A stretch of 6,903 bases of DNA from DTU089 sp002440045 (GTDB lineage Bacteria; Bacillota; Clostridia; Oscillospirales; Acutalibacteraceae): assembly GCA_937885695.1 (NCBI GenBank), contig CALABP010000079.1, forward strand, positions 1-6,903. The letters are read 5' to 3'. The translations under genes were made by a program, and so were the position numbers. This document shows positions 1 to 5,229 of the stretch, piece by piece. The notes beneath the pieces were generated by a model. The model ran no database searches. It was not told the origin of the DNA and saw nothing but the letters and a program-made list of their open reading frames with translations. Numbering within the stretch: position 1 is the first letter of the stretch; every line of letters starts with the position of its first letter.

Positions 1-55
1 AAGACTCCGGCCTCTCACGCCGGCAACAGCGGTTCGAATCCGCTACGGGTCACCA
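1..55 (+). tRNA. tRNA-Glu (anticodon CTC), 3' part
   Basis: The window opens inside a tRNA. Visible are an anticodon stem CCGGC/GCCGG around the 7-base loop CTCTCAC (anticodon CTC, reading the Glu codon GAG), a T-arm GCGG-TTCGAAT-CCGC, the 3' acceptor strand ACGGGTC and an encoded CCA end at 53-55. The 5' acceptor strand and D-arm lie upstream of the window. It is the first member of a tRNA-5S-tRNA cluster and is probably cotranscribed with the following genes, since no terminator lies between it and the 5S gene. Confidence 0.9.
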
Positions 56-95
56 GAAATTACAAGTTAAGCGCGAATAACGCTTAATATATACA

Positions 96-211
96 GTCGG
101 TGTTGATGGCGTTGAGGGTCCACCCGTTCCCATCCCGAACACGGTAGTTAAGCTCAACAGTGCCGAAAATACTTAGCGGGAAGCCGCTTGGGAAGATAGG
201 GCGATGCCGAC
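96..211 (+). rRNA. rrf: 5S ribosomal RNA
   Basis: The conserved 5S core is plain: CCACCCGTTCCCATCCCGAA followed by CACGG.AGTTAAGCTC near 120-155, the classic loop B/C region. The ends pair to form helix I (GTCGGT at 96-101 with GCCGAC at 206-211). Length of about 116 bases fits bacterial 5S. It lies only 40 bases after a tRNA-Glu and 31 bases before a tRNA-Asn, so no 23S gene directly precedes it. The exact ends are estimated from the terminal helix. Confidence 0.93.
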
Positions 212-217
212 ACATAT

Positions 218-237
218 ACCGGATAAATTTATCCGGT
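218..237. repeat. Perfect 20-bp palindrome between 5S rRNA and tRNA-Asn
   Basis: ACCGGATAAATTTATCCGGT is self-complementary along its whole length. It fills most of the spacer between the 5S gene and tRNA-Asn. No T-run follows, and a tRNA starts six bases later, so a terminator is unlikely. A double-stranded processing site for separating 5S from the downstream tRNA in the precursor is a reasonable inference. Confidence 0.6.
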
Positions 238-242
238 TATAT

Positions 243-318
243 GCCTTCTTAGCTCAGTTGGTAGAGCATGCGGCTGTTAACCGCAGGGTCGTAGGTTCGA
301 GTCCTACAGGAGGCGCCA
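243..318 (+). tRNA. tRNA-Asn (anticodon GTT)
   Basis: Complete 76-base cloverleaf. The acceptor strands GCCTTCT and AGGAGGC pair with one G-U. The D-arm has AGCTCAGTTGGTAGAGC. The anticodon stem GCGG/CCGC surrounds loop CTGTTAA with anticodon GTT (Asn). The T-arm is GTAGG-TTCGAGT-CCTAC, and the CCA end is encoded. It is the last gene of the stable-RNA cluster, followed immediately by a terminator. Confidence 0.97.
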
Positions 319-350
319 AAATCCCGTTCACTTCAGTGGACGGGATTTTT
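319..350 (+). terminator. Intrinsic terminator of the tRNA/5S cluster
   Basis: AATCCCGTTCAC (320-331) pairs with GTGGACGGGATT (336-347), a 12-bp stem with a single G-U, across a TTCA loop. It is followed by a short T-run to 350. It begins directly after the tRNA-Asn CCA, so it ends the stable-RNA transcript. Confidence 0.92.
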
Positions 351-438
351 ACTTCTTACCTCTTCACTCTTGCTTAAAAACAAACAGTTAAACGGATTTT
401 CGGAAAGTAATCGGAAAGTAAAAAGTAATAGGTAATCC
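351..438. repeat. GTAANNN heptamer repeat tract (with an inverted fragment)
   Basis: Heptamers of the form GTAANNN are tiled at 418-424, 425-431 and 432-438. They are preceded by a tandem duplication of the 11-mer TCGGAAAGTAA (400-410 and 411-421). At 351-371 a related tract is present on the other strand (it reads GTGAAGAGGTAAGAAGT when reverse complemented). The same family returns at 6787-6821. There is no coding content here. The function is unknown; it resembles the short tandem heptanucleotide repeats described in other bacteria. Confidence 0.55.
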
Positions 439-561
439 GTTCCCTAGGATCCGCTTTAAAGGCTTACAAAATCATATACTGTATTTGACTTTATCTTTTG
501 CTAAAAAGGGTCACATCTATTTACAACACAGACGAGCGGTGGTTATGATTTTATATCAATA

Positions 562-597
562 TTGAGGTTATTCCTTATTTCTGATATAATAACCTCA
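562..597 (+). promoter_or_regulatory. Candidate sigma-A promoter inside a 10-bp inverted repeat, upstream of the macro-domain gene
   Basis: TTGAGG (562-567) is separated by 17 bases from TATAAT (585-590), which has an extended -10 TG. An inverted repeat TGAGGTTATT (563-572) / AATAACCTCA (588-597) overlaps both the -35 and -10 hexamers. Such an arrangement could be an operator for a repressor that covers the promoter, or a hairpin on RNA transcribed from further upstream. Transcription from here would give a leader of about 170 bases before the macro gene, including the hairpins at 598-634 and 657-702. Confidence 0.55.
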
Positions 598-634
598 CGA
601 AACGCTTACAAAATCAAAGATTTTGACCGTTTCG
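598..634 (+). other. Two-part hairpin in the leader region
   Basis: The outer stem CGAAACG (598-604) pairs with CGTTTCG (628-634). The inner stem AAAATC (610-615) pairs with GATTTT (619-624) over an AAA loop. It starts at the predicted first transcribed bases of the promoter at 562-590. No T-run follows, so it is not a simple terminator. Its 5' side contains the 13-mer GCTTACAAAATCA, which also occurs at 462-474. Confidence 0.45.
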
Positions 635-656
635 GAGAACATTGAATGGCTAAATT

Positions 657-702
657 GGCGGCTTTCGCCGCCGGCACTTTGTGCCGCTCCTGCTGTCGCA
701 GG
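657..702. repeat. Three back-to-back GC-rich mini-hairpins
   Basis: Three perfect short hairpins follow one another almost without spacer: GGCGGC-TTTC-GCCGCC (657-672), GGCAC-TTT-GTGCC (673-685) and CCTGC-TGTC-GCAGG (689-702). They sit directly upstream of the TATAAT at 715-720 and cover the place where its -35 would be. The style matches the hairpin mosaic at 6031-6340 and 6826-6903, which suggests a genome-wide intergenic repeat type. No protein is encoded. Confidence 0.6.
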
Positions 703-711
703 CGCAATTTA

Positions 712-720
712 TGATATAAT
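712..720 (+). promoter_or_regulatory. Extended -10 promoter candidate of the macro-domain gene
   Basis: TGATATAAT is an extended -10 (TGnTATAAT) ending 47 bases before the ATG. The -35 position falls within the hairpin array and has no recognisable TTGACA, as is common for extended -10 promoters. The same 11-mer TGATATAATAA occurs in the promoter at 582-592. Predicted start near 727 would give a leader of about 40 bases. Confidence 0.5.
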
Positions 721-767
721 AAAGGCAAAGAGAAAAGATAAAAACGAAAGTGAGATAGAATATCCGT

Positions 768-1763
768 ATGCCGCTTCAAATAATACGAAATGATATAACC
801 AAAATTGATTGTGACGCTATTGTCAACGCCGCCAATTCGACCTTGCTCGGCGGCGGAGGTGTTGACGGCGCAATACACAGAGCTGCCGGAAAAGGCTTGT
901 TGACTGAATGTATGAAGCTCGGCGGTTGTAAAACCGGTCAGGCAAAAATTACAAAGGGGTATAATTTGCCCTGCAAATATGTAATCCACACTGTCGGCCC
1001 GAAGTGGAGAGACGGGAACTCCGGAGAGCGTAAATTGCTTGAATCCTGTTACCGTGAATCCCTCAAATTAGCATATGAAAACAAATGCGAAACAGTTGCC
1101 TTTCCGCTGATTTCATCGGGCATATACGGCTACCCGAAGGAGGAAGCACTGCAGGTTGCAGTAAATGAAATCGGCAAGTTCCTTCTCAGTCACGATATGC
1201 TTGTATACATAGTGGTATTTGACAAGGATTGCTTTCGGGTAAGCAAAAAGCTGATTGCCGATATTACCGAATACATAGACGAATACTATGTCGAAACGCA
1301 TTATGTCGGAAGGAGCAAAACGCTTCTCGCATATCCGCTTGGGGAAGAATCTGCAGCGTTGCGCGATATGGAAATGCCAAAAGCAGCGTCATCTTTCAGC
1401 CTTGCTGATGCGGTGAATATGTTGGACGAAAGTTTTTCGCAAATGCTGCTTCGTAAGATTGATGAAAAAGGCTTATCTGATGCCGAGGTTTATAAAAAAG
1501 CCAATGTTGACCGCCGACTGTTTTCAAAAATTCGCTCCGATGTGAACTATAAGACGAGCAAACCTACCGCTATCGCCTTTGCGATTGCTTTGGAATTGAG
1601 TCTTGACGAAACGAAAGATTTTTTGGCGAAGGCAGGTTTTGCCTTGTCACATAGCAACAAGTTCGATGTGATAATTGAATATTTCATAAAGAGCGGTAAC
1701 TACAATATATTTGAAATAAACGAAGCGTTGTTTGCGTTTGACCAGCAGCTTCTCGGCACTTGA
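768..1763 (+). CDS. Macro-domain (ADP-ribose-binding) protein with HTH-like C-terminal region
   Basis: The 331-residue product has an N-terminal macro domain (about residues 1-165) of the MacroD/YmdB type. Seen motifs are NAANSTLLGGGGVDGAIH at 20-37, with Asn23 and Asp33 at the positions of the MacroD catalytic pair, TGQA.ITKGYNLP at 56-68, and the phosphate loop SSGIYGYP at 116-123. Family members bind ADP-ribose and hydrolyse O-acetyl-ADP-ribose or remove mono-ADP-ribose from proteins. Residues about 205-331 form a separate, mostly helical region; GLSDAEVYKKANVDRRLFSK followed by a helix-rich stretch resembles an XRE-type helix-turn-helix, so DNA binding or autoregulation is possible but unproven. 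The protein is cytosolic, with no signal peptide or membrane segment. The start ATG is preceded only by a weak purine stretch (AAAGTGAG), yet the macro fold begins at once, so the start is sound. The vWA gene follows after a regulatory spacer of 105 bases. E. coli YmdB is about half this length; the extra half is the notable feature. Confidence 0.9.
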   Translation: MPLQIIRNDITKIDCDAIVNAANSTLLGGGGVDGAIHRAAGKGLLTECMKLGGCKTGQAKITKGYNLPCKYVIHTVGPKWRDGNSGERKLLESCYRESLKLAYENKCETVAFPLISSGIYGYPKEEALQVAVNEIGKFLLSHDMLVYIVVFDKDCFRVSKKLIADITEYIDEYYVETHYVGRSKTLLAYPLGEESAALRDMEMPKAASSFSLADAVNMLDESFSQMLLRKIDEKGLSDAEVYKKANVDRRLFSKIRSDVNYKTSKPTAIAFAIALELSLDETKDFLAKAGFALSHSNKFDVIIEYFIKSGNYNIFEINEALFAFDQQLLGT

Positions 1764-1767
1764 TATT

Positions 1768-1811
1768 GTCGCATATGATGCGACCAAATGACTCCTCTTT
1801 ATGACTATAAT
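1768..1811 (+). promoter_or_regulatory. Palindrome plus TATAAT: candidate regulated promoter of the vWA gene
   Basis: A perfect inverted repeat GTCGCAT-ATG-ATGCGAC (1768-1784) starts four bases after the macro gene stop. A perfect TATAAT lies at 1806-1811 with no recognisable -35 at 16-18 bases. If transcription starts near 1818, the palindrome is centred near -42, the place where activators that contact RNA polymerase at weak -35 promoters bind. The palindrome could equally form an RNA hairpin in read-through transcripts. The geometry is seen; the promoter role is inference. Confidence 0.4.
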
Positions 1812-1854
1812 GTGATTGTAGGTTTGAGAAACCCGACAATCACATTATTTTTTT
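1809..1854 (+). terminator. Terminator or attenuator hairpin directly before the vWA ribosome binding site
   Basis: AATGTGATTGT (1809-1819) pairs perfectly with ACAATCACATT (1836-1846). Inside, GGTTT (1821-1825) pairs with AAACC (1829-1833) over a GAG loop. Seven T residues follow at 1848-1854. The vWA Shine-Dalgarno GGAGGT begins at 1856, so the structure ends one base before it. Transcripts coming from the macro gene should stop here unless read-through occurs, which makes this either the macro gene terminator or a transcription attenuator of the vWA gene. The 5' arm overlaps the TATAAT at 1806-1811, so an RNA started about 1818 would lack that arm and escape termination. Confidence 0.82.
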
Positions 1855-1868
1855 CGGAGGTAATCAAA

Positions 1869-2522
1869 ATGGAAAAGGTAAAAAACAATATCACTGAGCT
1901 TGTGTTTATTCTGGACCGCAGCGGCTCAATGTCAGGGCTTGAAAGCGATACGATAGGCGGCTTTAATTCTCTTATTAAAAAGCAGAAAAATCAGCAAGGA
2001 GAATGCTTTGTCTCTACGGTTTTGTTCGATGATGTAAGCGAAGTCCTGCACGACAGAGTGAAGCTTTCAAAAATCCCGAAAATGACCGAAAGGGATTATT
2101 TCACACGCGGCTCAACAGCGCTCATAGACGCCATCGGCGGCGCTATTCATCATATTGGGAACATTCATAAATACGCCCGTCCCGAAGATGTTCCGGAGCA
2201 TACAATGTTTGTTATCATCACCGACGGACATGAAAACGCAAGCCATCGCTATGACAGCGACCGAGTTAAGGCTATGATTGAAAATCAGAAGAAAAAATAC
2301 GGCTGGGAGTTCCTGTTTATCGGGGCGAACATCGACGCAGTTGAAACCGCAAAGCATTTCGGCATAGATGCAGACAGAGCCGTAGACTATCACGCAGACA
2401 GCAAAGGGACGGTGGTCCTCTATGATACCGTTTCAAAGACTGTTTGCAATATGCGCGCTTGTGCACCGATTTTGCCGGGGTGGAGTAGCGATATCAAAAA
2501 GGATTTTGAAAGCAGAAAGTGA
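1869..2522 (+). CDS. Small von Willebrand factor A (vWA) domain protein
   Basis: The 217-residue product is essentially one vWA domain of the kind seen in TerY-like and other stand-alone bacterial vWA proteins. A complete metal-ion-dependent adhesion site is visible: DRSGS (Asp16, Ser18, Ser20), Thr83 in TRGSTALIDAIG, and Asp119 in ITDGHENAS. The C-terminal part has GWEFLFIGANIDAVETAKHF, typical of this subgroup. Such domains usually bind a protein partner through a divalent metal; the partner here is unknown. There is no signal peptide or membrane segment, so it is cytosolic. The start is ATG 1869, with a strong GGAGGT seven bases upstream; an in-frame ATG at 1788 is rejected because it would translate through the terminator hairpin and has no ribosome binding site. 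Its closest neighbour is the macro-domain gene, and the pair may act together. The stop is followed in the same frame by a Cys-containing remnant. Confidence 0.9.
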   Translation: MEKVKNNITELVFILDRSGSMSGLESDTIGGFNSLIKKQKNQQGECFVSTVLFDDVSEVLHDRVKLSKIPKMTERDYFTRGSTALIDAIGGAIHHIGNIHKYARPEDVPEHTMFVIITDGHENASHRYDSDRVKAMIENQKKKYGWEFLFIGANIDAVETAKHFGIDADRAVDYHADSKGTVVLYDTVSKTVCNMRACAPILPGWSSDIKKDFESRK

Positions 2523-2674
2523 GCCGTCTGCCACCATTGCAGGAAATATGAAAAATAAAACAGATTGAACCGGATGGCAAGCCGAATGGCAAAAAGGGCA
2601 GGCTTTATGTGTGCCAAAATATCTGTCAAAGAACACCGGCGAGGCGTGGCTGGCTGAGGGGCTATTTGAAATAA
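2523..2674 (+). pseudogene. Possible frameshifted Cys-rich (zinc-ribbon-like) remnant after the vWA gene
   Basis: Directly after the vWA stop, in the same frame, the sequence reads AVCHHCRKYEK then stop (2523-2558). In the frame one base earlier, 2552-2674 reads KIKQIEPDGKPNGKKGRLYV then CQNIC and about 16 more residues before TAA. Restoring one A in the A-run at 2551-2555 would join the two into a stretch with CxxC and CxxxC pairs about 27 residues apart, as in a small zinc ribbon. The piece lacks a start codon of its own, so it may be a lost C-terminal extension of the vWA protein, a decayed separate gene, or chance. The rest of the spacer to 2762 shows only a small hairpin TAGGCAA/TTGCCTA (2712-2718 and 2728-2734) and no gene. 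Confidence 0.3.
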
Positions 2675-2762
2675 GAGGTTAGAAGTTTTAAAAAGCAAGG
2701 ATAACAGATAATAGGCAAGGGCTTTAATTGCCTACGCTGAGCAGCATTAAAAATTTTCGGCA

Positions 2763-2820
2763 AACAAAAAACACCCTGACGGCACTGTAAATTCAGTACT
2801 TGTCAGGGTGCTTTCTGTTT
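2763..2820 (-). terminator. Bidirectional terminator between the vWA region and panE
   Basis: CACCCTGAC (2772-2780) pairs with GTCAGGGTG (2802-2810), and inside ACTG (2784-2787) can pair with CAGT (2794-2797). On the minus strand the stem is followed by TGTTTTTTGTTTG, a good T-tract ending the panE-like gene, whose stop lies at 2825-2827. On the plus strand CTTTCTGTTTT follows, a weaker tail that could stop read-through from the vWA gene. Confidence 0.82.
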
Positions 2821-2824
2821 TCGG

Positions 2825-3844
2825 TTATTTATCAAGCCCGTTAAAGAGTTTGACGTTTTCAAAGCAATATGTATATTTGCCGTCCTCGATTCCGTGGACG
2901 ATTTCACAGACCTTATCGTTATACGGTGTGGGGACGCCGTATTTTTTGCCGTAGGCGCACACGACGCCGTTGATTGCGTCGATTTCGCACTTTCTGCCTT
3001 TTTCAAGGTCCTGAAGCATGCTTGCTTTAAGAAGTCTGTGTTTTTTTATGCAAATCGGAATAAGGATATTTGAAATTTTCTTTTTGAGTCCGTTGCCCTT
3101 ATAATAAAGAAGCTTTACAATATCTTTGCCCTGCACAGGTTCGATTTTTATTCCTGCTGCCGCGGCAACGTCTATTACTTCTTTTATAATGTTCTGACAG
3201 CAAACGCGCGAGTCTTTGCGCTCGGCGGCGTCGCCGAAGGTTCCGCCCATAACCGCCGACATTCCGCTGAAAGCCGAGTTTATAAGCAGCTTTGACCAAC
3301 GCACGCCCATAAAATTATCTTCTATTTCAACGGGGCACATAAGCTCAAGAATTTTTTTGACTTCCATAAGCTTTTCGTCTTTTTTGCCGTTCATTCTGCC
3401 GAGGCCGAAGGTCATGCTGTCAGGCTCGCTTGTAAGCTCCGAAACGCCCTTGCCGTGGAGCGTTGCGCCCCACGCAACGGTGCAGCCCATTGTTCTGTCC
3501 TCGCCGACAACCTCGGATACGGAAAGCTCGGGCAGCCCGTTTTGCAATGTGCAGACAATGCAATCGTCGGTCATATTCTTTTTTAATCCCTCAAGCACAT
3601 TTTTGTTATCGAGCTGTTTTGTCAAAAGAAAAATAAGCTCGTATTTTTCGGTCAGCTCGTCGGGCGTGAGAGCGTGCACGGGAACAGTCATATCAACCGT
3701 TCCTGTTATGTGAGCGCCGTTTTTGTTCATAGCGTCAACGTGCTCCTTGTTTCGGGTGATAAGGTCCACGGGATAGCCCGCTTTCGATATGTATGCGCCG
3801 AGAACCGTTCCGAGAGAGCCTGCGCCGTAAATTGCCGTTTTCAT
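2825..3844 (-). CDS. panE: 2-dehydropantoate 2-reductase family protein (ketopantoate reductase, PanE/ApbA)
   Basis: The 339-residue product belongs to the ketopantoate reductase family, which reduces 2-dehydropantoate to pantoate with NADPH in the pantothenate/CoA pathway. An N-terminal Rossmann fold shows YGAGSLGTVLGAYISKAG (6-23) with the GxGxxG loop and Arg31 after strand 2, consistent with NADP use. LTKQ (Lys76) and LQNG (Asn102) match the conserved active-site cleft. In the C-terminal helical domain, WSKLLIN carries the catalytic Lys185 and Asn189, and SMLQDLEKGRKCEIDAING carries Ser275 and Glu287. The start ATG at 3844 has GGAGG eight bases upstream and begins the Rossmann strand; an upstream in-frame extension would overlap the tetR gene and is rejected. 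It is longer than E. coli PanE (303 residues), the extra length lying around residues 240-270. No panB or panC is adjacent, so a pantothenate role is not proven by context; reductases of this family acting on other 2-oxoacids exist. It is divergent from the TetR gene. Confidence 0.88.
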   Translation of the reverse strand: MKTAIYGAGSLGTVLGAYISKAGYPVDLITRNKEHVDAMNKNGAHITGTVDMTVPVHALTPDELTEKYELIFLLTKQLDNKNVLEGLKKNMTDDCIVCTLQNGLPELSVSEVVGEDRTMGCTVAWGATLHGKGVSELTSEPDSMTFGLGRMNGKKDEKLMEVKKILELMCPVEIEDNFMGVRWSKLLINSAFSGMSAVMGGTFGDAAERKDSRVCCQNIIKEVIDVAAAAGIKIEPVQGKDIVKLLYYKGNGLKKKISNILIPICIKKHRLLKASMLQDLEKGRKCEIDAINGVVCAYGKKYGVPTPYNDKVCEIVHGIEDGKYTYCFENVKLFNGLDK

Positions 3845-3886
3845 ATCTAAATCCTCCGTTTTCGGAAAAATTTTTATACCTCTGAT

Positions 3887-3915
3887 ATTATACAGTTTAA
3901 AAAGAAAATATGCAA
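3887..3915 (-). promoter_or_regulatory. Promoter of the panE-like gene
   Basis: On the minus strand TTGCAT (3915-3910) is followed by 17 bases and a perfect TATAAT (3892-3887). The predicted start near 3880 gives a leader of about 36 bases with GGAGG at 3857-3853. The TetR-like operator at 3939-3954 lies about 24 bases upstream of this -35. Confidence 0.7.
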
Positions 3916-3931
3916 TAAATTTTTTGCGCAC

Positions 3932-3960
3932 TTGACAGCCTATCGGTCGGTAGGTATAAT
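3932..3960 (+). promoter_or_regulatory. Consensus sigma-A promoter with TetR-type operator in its spacer
   Basis: TTGACA (3932-3937), a 17-base spacer and TATAAT (3955-3960) form a perfect consensus promoter. The spacer, from its second base to its last, is CCTATCGGTCGGTAGG (3939-3954), an imperfect palindrome (12 of 16 positions symmetric) with the CGGTCGG core typical of TetR/AcrR family operators. A dimer bound here would block RNA polymerase, so autorepression of the tetR-GNAT-GNAT operon is the natural reading. Predicted transcription start is near 3967. Confidence 0.82.
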
Positions 3961-3994
3961 GATAATCAGAAACCCGACGGGAGAATTGAAAAAA

Positions 3995-4621
3995 ATGCAA
4001 AAGAGCAACACAAAAAACGATATTCTTGAAGCGGCGCTGGAGCTGTTTTCGGTACAGGGGTACGAAGCCACGTCGCTTTCGCAGATTGCGGAGGCGGTGG
4101 GTATTCGCAAGGCGTCGGTATACAGCCATTTTGAAAGCAAGCAGAAAATTCTTGACGCGCTGACAAGCGAGATTTTAGAGCAATATGACAAGCACTCGAT
4201 ATTTTCACAGGCGAATTTAAGCGACCCTGAATTTCAGAAGCGCATCGACGGCATTTCGCCCGACGAAATATCGGAAATGATTTTAAAACATATTCGCTAT
4301 ATTCTGCACGACCCGCACATAAGCAAAACACGCAAGATGCTTACTGTTGAGCAGTTCAGGAATCCCGAGCTTCAAAAATTGCAGACAAAGCAGAACTACA
4401 CAAACGTTACGGACTATTTCACGCGGCTTATAAAGCTTCTCATAAAGAGCGGCAGGCTGATTGAAAAAGACCCCGAAATTGCGGCGGCACAGCTTGCGCT
4501 GCCCATATCCGTCTGGATAAATCTTTGCGACCGTGAGCCGGAGCGCGAAAGCGAAATAACGAGGCTTATAGAGCGGCATGTTCGTCAATTTTTTGAAATA
4601 TACGGCAAAGGCGACGCTTGA
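3995..4621 (+). CDS. TetR/AcrR family transcriptional regulator
   Basis: The 208-residue product has the size and layout of TetR repressors. The N-terminal DNA-binding domain reads ILEAALELFSVQGYEATSLS then QIAEAVGIRKASVYSHFESK, with the helix-turn-helix at about 26-47 and the usual Tyr43-x-His-Phe. Residues about 60-208 form the variable ligand-binding and dimerisation domain, with no recognisable ligand signature. The start is ATG 3995, with GGGAGA ten bases upstream; earlier in-frame starts lie in the promoter. The gene is led by a consensus promoter containing a palindromic CGGTCGG operator, so it probably represses itself. Two acetyltransferase genes follow with gaps of 36 and 26 bases, likely one operon, and the panE-like gene diverges. 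The inducer is unknown; control of acetylation of a toxic compound is a reasonable inference. Confidence 0.93.
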   Translation: MQKSNTKNDILEAALELFSVQGYEATSLSQIAEAVGIRKASVYSHFESKQKILDALTSEILEQYDKHSIFSQANLSDPEFQKRIDGISPDEISEMILKHIRYILHDPHISKTRKMLTVEQFRNPELQKLQTKQNYTNVTDYFTRLIKLLIKSGRLIEKDPEIAAAQLALPISVWINLCDREPERESEITRLIERHVRQFFEIYGKGDA

Positions 4622-4657
4622 AGAAAGCCGTAAACCACCAAAGGAGAGCGAAGATAT

Positions 4658-5203
4658 ATGAAATACACAAAAAAATTTATCGCTAAAAACGGCAAAGAAA
4701 TTCTTATAAGAAACGCCGAGAGCGCCGACGGCGAGGCAGTGCTCGAAAACTTTAATATCACGCACGCCGAAACGGATTTTTTGCTGACATACCCGGACGA
4801 AAGCACCTTTACGCCCGAGATTGAAAGCCGCTTTTTGGGGCGCAAGGCAGAAAGCGCGAACGAAGCTGAGCTTGTTGCCGTTTCAGACGGTAAAATTGTC
4901 GGAACGGCAGGGGTGGACGCAGTCGGCACAAAATATAAGGTGGCGCACCGCGCTGAATTCGGCGTAAGCGTTTTAAAGGATTATTGGGGTCTCTCGATAG
5001 GCAAAGCCTTAACAGAGGCCTGTATAGAATGTGCAAGAAACGCAGGTTACGTTCAACTTGAGTTGAGCGTTGTTGCCGAAAATACAAGGGCAATTTCGCT
5101 TTATAAAAGTCTCGGATTTTCAGAATACGGCAGAAATCCCAAGGGCTTTAAGTCGCGCACAGGCGGTTATCAGGAACTTGTTTATATGATGTTGGAGCTG
5201 TAA
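4658..5203 (+). CDS. GNAT family N-acetyltransferase
   Basis: The 181-residue product is a GCN5-related acetyltransferase that moves an acetyl group from acetyl-CoA to an amine. The acetyl-CoA-binding motif A is at about 100-118 (EFGVSVLKDYWGLSIGKAL), where WGLSIGKA replaces the usual Q/RxxGxG/A pyrophosphate loop with similar spacing. Motif B is VVAENTRAISLYKSLGF (138-154). Residues 1-20 form the typical first strand (KEILIRNAES). The substrate cannot be told from sequence; Rim-type protein, polyamine and drug acetyltransferases share this fold. The start is ATG 4658, with AAGGAGAG nine bases upstream. It lies 36 bases after tetR with no terminator between, so it is probably in the TetR-controlled operon, and a second GNAT gene follows after 26 bases. 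Confidence 0.93.
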   Translation: MKYTKKFIAKNGKEILIRNAESADGEAVLENFNITHAETDFLLTYPDESTFTPEIESRFLGRKAESANEAELVAVSDGKIVGTAGVDAVGTKYKVAHRAEFGVSVLKDYWGLSIGKALTEACIECARNAGYVQLELSVVAENTRAISLYKSLGFSEYGRNPKGFKSRTGGYQELVYMMLEL

Positions 5204-5229
5204 GTTCGTTGTTTGTTAAGGAGCAGTTT

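Noticed and set aside
1788..1868. N-terminal extension of the vWA protein from an in-frame ATG at 1788
   Set aside because: It has no ribosome binding site, translates through the terminator hairpin and has no domain match, while ATG 1869 has an ideal GGAGGT.
3216..3713. Long plus-strand open frame inside panE
   Set aside because: Ser/Pro-rich translation without domain features or ribosome binding site; an antisense shadow of a well-recognised gene.
3845..4129. N-terminal extension of the panE-like protein
   Set aside because: It runs antisense through the promoter and start of the tetR gene. The Rossmann strand starts at the internal Met with a good ribosome binding site.
4283..5093. Several minus-strand open frames opposite tetR and the first GNAT gene
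   Set aside because: Opposite strand of clearly recognised proteins, no start signals, no family resemblance.
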